From Hymenobacter sp. PAMC 26628 (lineage in GTDB: Bacteria; Bacteroidota; Bacteroidia; Cytophagales; Hymenobacteraceae): a DNA stretch of 64,000 bases. Position 1 is the first letter of the stretch. Each line of letters opens with the position of its first letter. Below the pieces are notes generated by a model, which was given only the letters and a program-made list of their open reading frames with translations, did no database searches and was not told the DNA's origin. A program made the translations under genes and the position numbers. Positions 62,647-64,000 of the stretch are shown piece after piece. The stretch spans positions 3,410,001-3,474,000 of the forward strand of contig NZ_CP014304.1 in the NCBI RefSeq assembly GCF_001562275.1. The letters are read 5' to 3'.

Positions 62647-63930
62647 ATGCTATACAAACTACTCTTGCTGTTGGCGTTGACCTTGGGCGCGGCCGTATCG
62701 ACCGGGCCCGCCGCGGCGCAAGCTACCCCCGCCGATATGGCCATCATCCGCCGCCCGGCCTTCGACGTGGAGGCCGCTACCCGGCACTACCCCGACACCC
62801 TTACGCCGGCCCAGAAGGCCAAGTCGGACGCTTATTTTGAGGGCGGGTACTGGCTCCAGCTTTGGGGGTTGGTGTACGCGCTGGGCGTGGCGGGCGTGTT
62901 TCTGGGGCTGGGGCTGTCGCGGTGGCTGCGGGCGCGCACCGAGCGGCTGCCCCGCCGGTGGCAGCGCAACTGGGCCTACGCGGCGCTGTACCTGCTGCTG
63001 GCGGCGGGGCTCAGCTTCCCGCTCAGCGTGTACGAAGGCTTCGTGCGCGAGCACCAGTACGGGCTTTCAAACCAGACGTTTGGGGCCTGGCTGGGCGAAG
63101 ATTTGAAGGGCCTGGCCGTATCGGTCGGGTTCGGCAGCTTGCTGGTGCTGGCGCTGTACGGGGCCATCCGGCGCGCCGGCGCGCGGTGGTGGGTGTGGAG
63201 CACGGCCATCGTGGGGGCCTTCGTGGTGATGGCGGTGGCCGTGGGCCCGGTGTTCATCAGCCCGCTCTTCAACCACTACACGCCGCTGCCCGCGGGCCCG
63301 GTGCGGGCGGGCATCCTGAGCATGGCCCGTGCCAACGGCGTGCCCGCCGACAACGTGTACTACTTCGACGCCTCGAAGCAGAGCAAGCGCATCAGCGCCA
63401 ACGTGAGCGGGCTGGGCCGCACCATCCGCGTGTCGCTGAACGACAACCTGCTGCGCCGCTGCACACCCGCCGAGGTGCAGGCCGTGATGGGCCACGAGCT
63501 GGGCCATTACGTGCTGAACCACATCCCCAAGATGCTGGTGTTTTTGCTGCTGCTCGTCGGCGTCAGCTTCTGGGGGGTCGACTGGGCCTTTGGCCGGCTG
63601 GTGCGCCGCTACGGGGCCCGGTGGGGCGTGGCGGGGCTGGCCGACGTGGGCGGCCTGCCGCTGCTGGCGGCGCTGTTTGCGGTGGCTGGGTTTTTAGCCA
63701 CGCCCGTTACCAACACCCTCGTGCGCACCAACGAGCAGGAGGCCGACCTGTTCGGCCTGAATGCCGCCCGCCAGCCCGATGGCTTCGCGGCCATTGCCAT
63801 GAAGCTGTCGGAGTACCGCAAAATCGAGCCCACGCCGCTGGAGGAAATCATCTTCTTCGACCACCCCAGCGGGCGCACGCGGGTGCAGGCGGCCATGCGC
63901 TGGAAGGCCGAGCACCTCGACGGACGCTAG
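62647..63930 (+). CDS. M48 family metalloprotease (Ste24/CAAX protease type)
   Basis: A 427-residue membrane zinc protease with an N-terminal signal-like helix, several transmembrane helices and the zinc motif H-E-L-G-H in V-M-G-H-E-L-G-H-Y. The third ligand lies in N-E-Q-E-A-D-L-F-G, the usual downstream ExxxD. The stretch Y-G-L-S-N-Q-T-F-G-A-W-L-G-E-D and Y-Y-F-D-A-S-K-Q-S is typical of the Ste24-like branch. Its substrates in bacteria are unknown; it may serve membrane protein quality control. The stop codon TAG coincides with the left edge of an insertion sequence, so the last residues or the stop could have been changed by the insertion. Confidence 0.92.
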   Translation: MLYKLLLLLALTLGAAVSTGPAAAQATPADMAIIRRPAFDVEAATRHYPDTLTPAQKAKSDAYFEGGYWLQLWGLVYALGVAGVFLGLGLSRWLRARTERLPRRWQRNWAYAALYLLLAAGLSFPLSVYEGFVREHQYGLSNQTFGAWLGEDLKGLAVSVGFGSLLVLALYGAIRRAGARWWVWSTAIVGAFVVMAVAVGPVFISPLFNHYTPLPAGPVRAGILSMARANGVPADNVYYFDASKQSKRISANVSGLGRTIRVSLNDNLLRRCTPAEVQAVMGHELGHYVLNHIPKMLVFLLLLVGVSFWGVDWAFGRLVRRYGARWGVAGLADVGGLPLLAALFAVAGFLATPVTNTLVRTNEQEADLFGLNAARQPDGFAAIAMKLSEYRKIEPTPLEEIIFFDHPSGRTRVQAAMRWKAEHLDGR

Positions 63931-64000
63931 AGCCTGTTATGAACTTATGACGAAATTAGGGGTATGGCTTACCCCAGCGATGTAAAAGACGACGAATGGA
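63931..64000 (+). mobile_element. left end of an IS5-type insertion sequence (partial)
   Basis: Immediately after the M48 stop codon the sequence AGCCTGTTATGAACTT begins, the kind of terminal inverted repeat seen in IS5-group elements, and 33 nt later a transposase starts with M-A-Y-P-S-D. CTAG at the border could be a target site. The element runs out of the window. Confidence 0.7.
63964..64000 (+). CDS. IS5 family transposase, first 12 residues
   Basis: The ATG at 63964 reads M-A-Y-P-S-D-V-K-D-D-E-W to the window edge. The Y-P-S-D-x-x-D-x-E-W opening is characteristic of IS5/IS4-like transposases. Nothing more can be judged. Confidence 0.75.
   Translation, partial: MAYPSDVKDDEW

Overview
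The window looks like a chromosomal segment of a GC-rich member of the Bacteroidota, most likely Hymenobacter or a close relative in the Cytophagales. The reasons are seen in the sequence: promoters of the TTG...TAnnTTTG type, almost no Shine-Dalgarno sequences, a SusC/SusD pair, two proteins with type IX secretion C-terminal sorting domains, a BatA-type protein, and heavy use of the GGGGCC string typical of Hymenobacter coding DNA. The genus is an inference; no alignment was possible.

Layout. 1-2503 (minus): 5' part of a DUF4199-like membrane protein, then a BatA/vWA membrane protein. 2649-8400 (minus): one complete rRNA operon in the order 16S, tRNA-Ile(GAT), tRNA-Ala(TGC), 23S, 5S, with a terminator and a leader carrying three TAnnTTTG boxes. 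8543-13540 (minus): purA, a fur-STAS pair overlapping by 4 nt, and a CHY zinc-finger gene overlapping a bifunctional relA/spoT. 13643-18015 (plus): tRNA-Leu(TAG), tig, clpP, clpX, a protein-folding and proteolysis cluster. 18031-24035: lpxB, queD, hldD, a zinc-type oxidoreductase, a PAP2 phosphatase and a VIT1/CCC1 transporter. 24036-24689 is an AT-rich region without genes. 24690-30081: a PA14/T9SS protein, a rhomboid protease paired with a protein that shares its N-terminal motif, a small hydrophilic protein and a family-10-like glycosyl hydrolase. 30165-36218 (minus): a susC-susD-lipoprotein operon. 36682-41821: an HGSNAT-like acyltransferase, DUF2059, proC, a secreted orphan and an acyl-CoA ligase. 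41947-46000: a decayed gene, a GxxExxY gene enclosed by perfect 50-bp inverted repeats, and a NagZ/serine-hydrolase fusion whose coding sequence carries a palindromic insertion. 46271-50701: a 1476-residue NHL/TIG/T9SS protein. 50860-54943 (minus): kaiC-kaiB-kaiB-histidine kinase operon. 55065-63930: a DUF885 metallopeptidase, two thioredoxin-like proteins, an OmpR-type two-component system with a striking four-copy operator, a DUF1579 protein and an M48 protease. At 63931 the left end of an IS5-type insertion sequence begins.

The most notable system is the KaiC/KaiB/KaiB/PAS-histidine kinase operon. KaiC keeps both ATPase domains and the CII phosphorylation region as Thr/Ser/Ser. There are two KaiB genes and no KaiA in the window. 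The second kaiB overlaps the kinase start codon, an unfused counterpart of cyanobacterial SasA (KaiB-like domain plus kinase).

The second theme is palindromic repeats. Intergenic inverted repeats with arms of 27-42 bp lie at 18031, 19237, 28100, 36492 and 58124. A further palindrome is absorbed in frame into a coding region at 43901, and 50-bp arms enclose the GxxExxY gene. Together they suggest several families of palindromic mobile sequences active in this genome.
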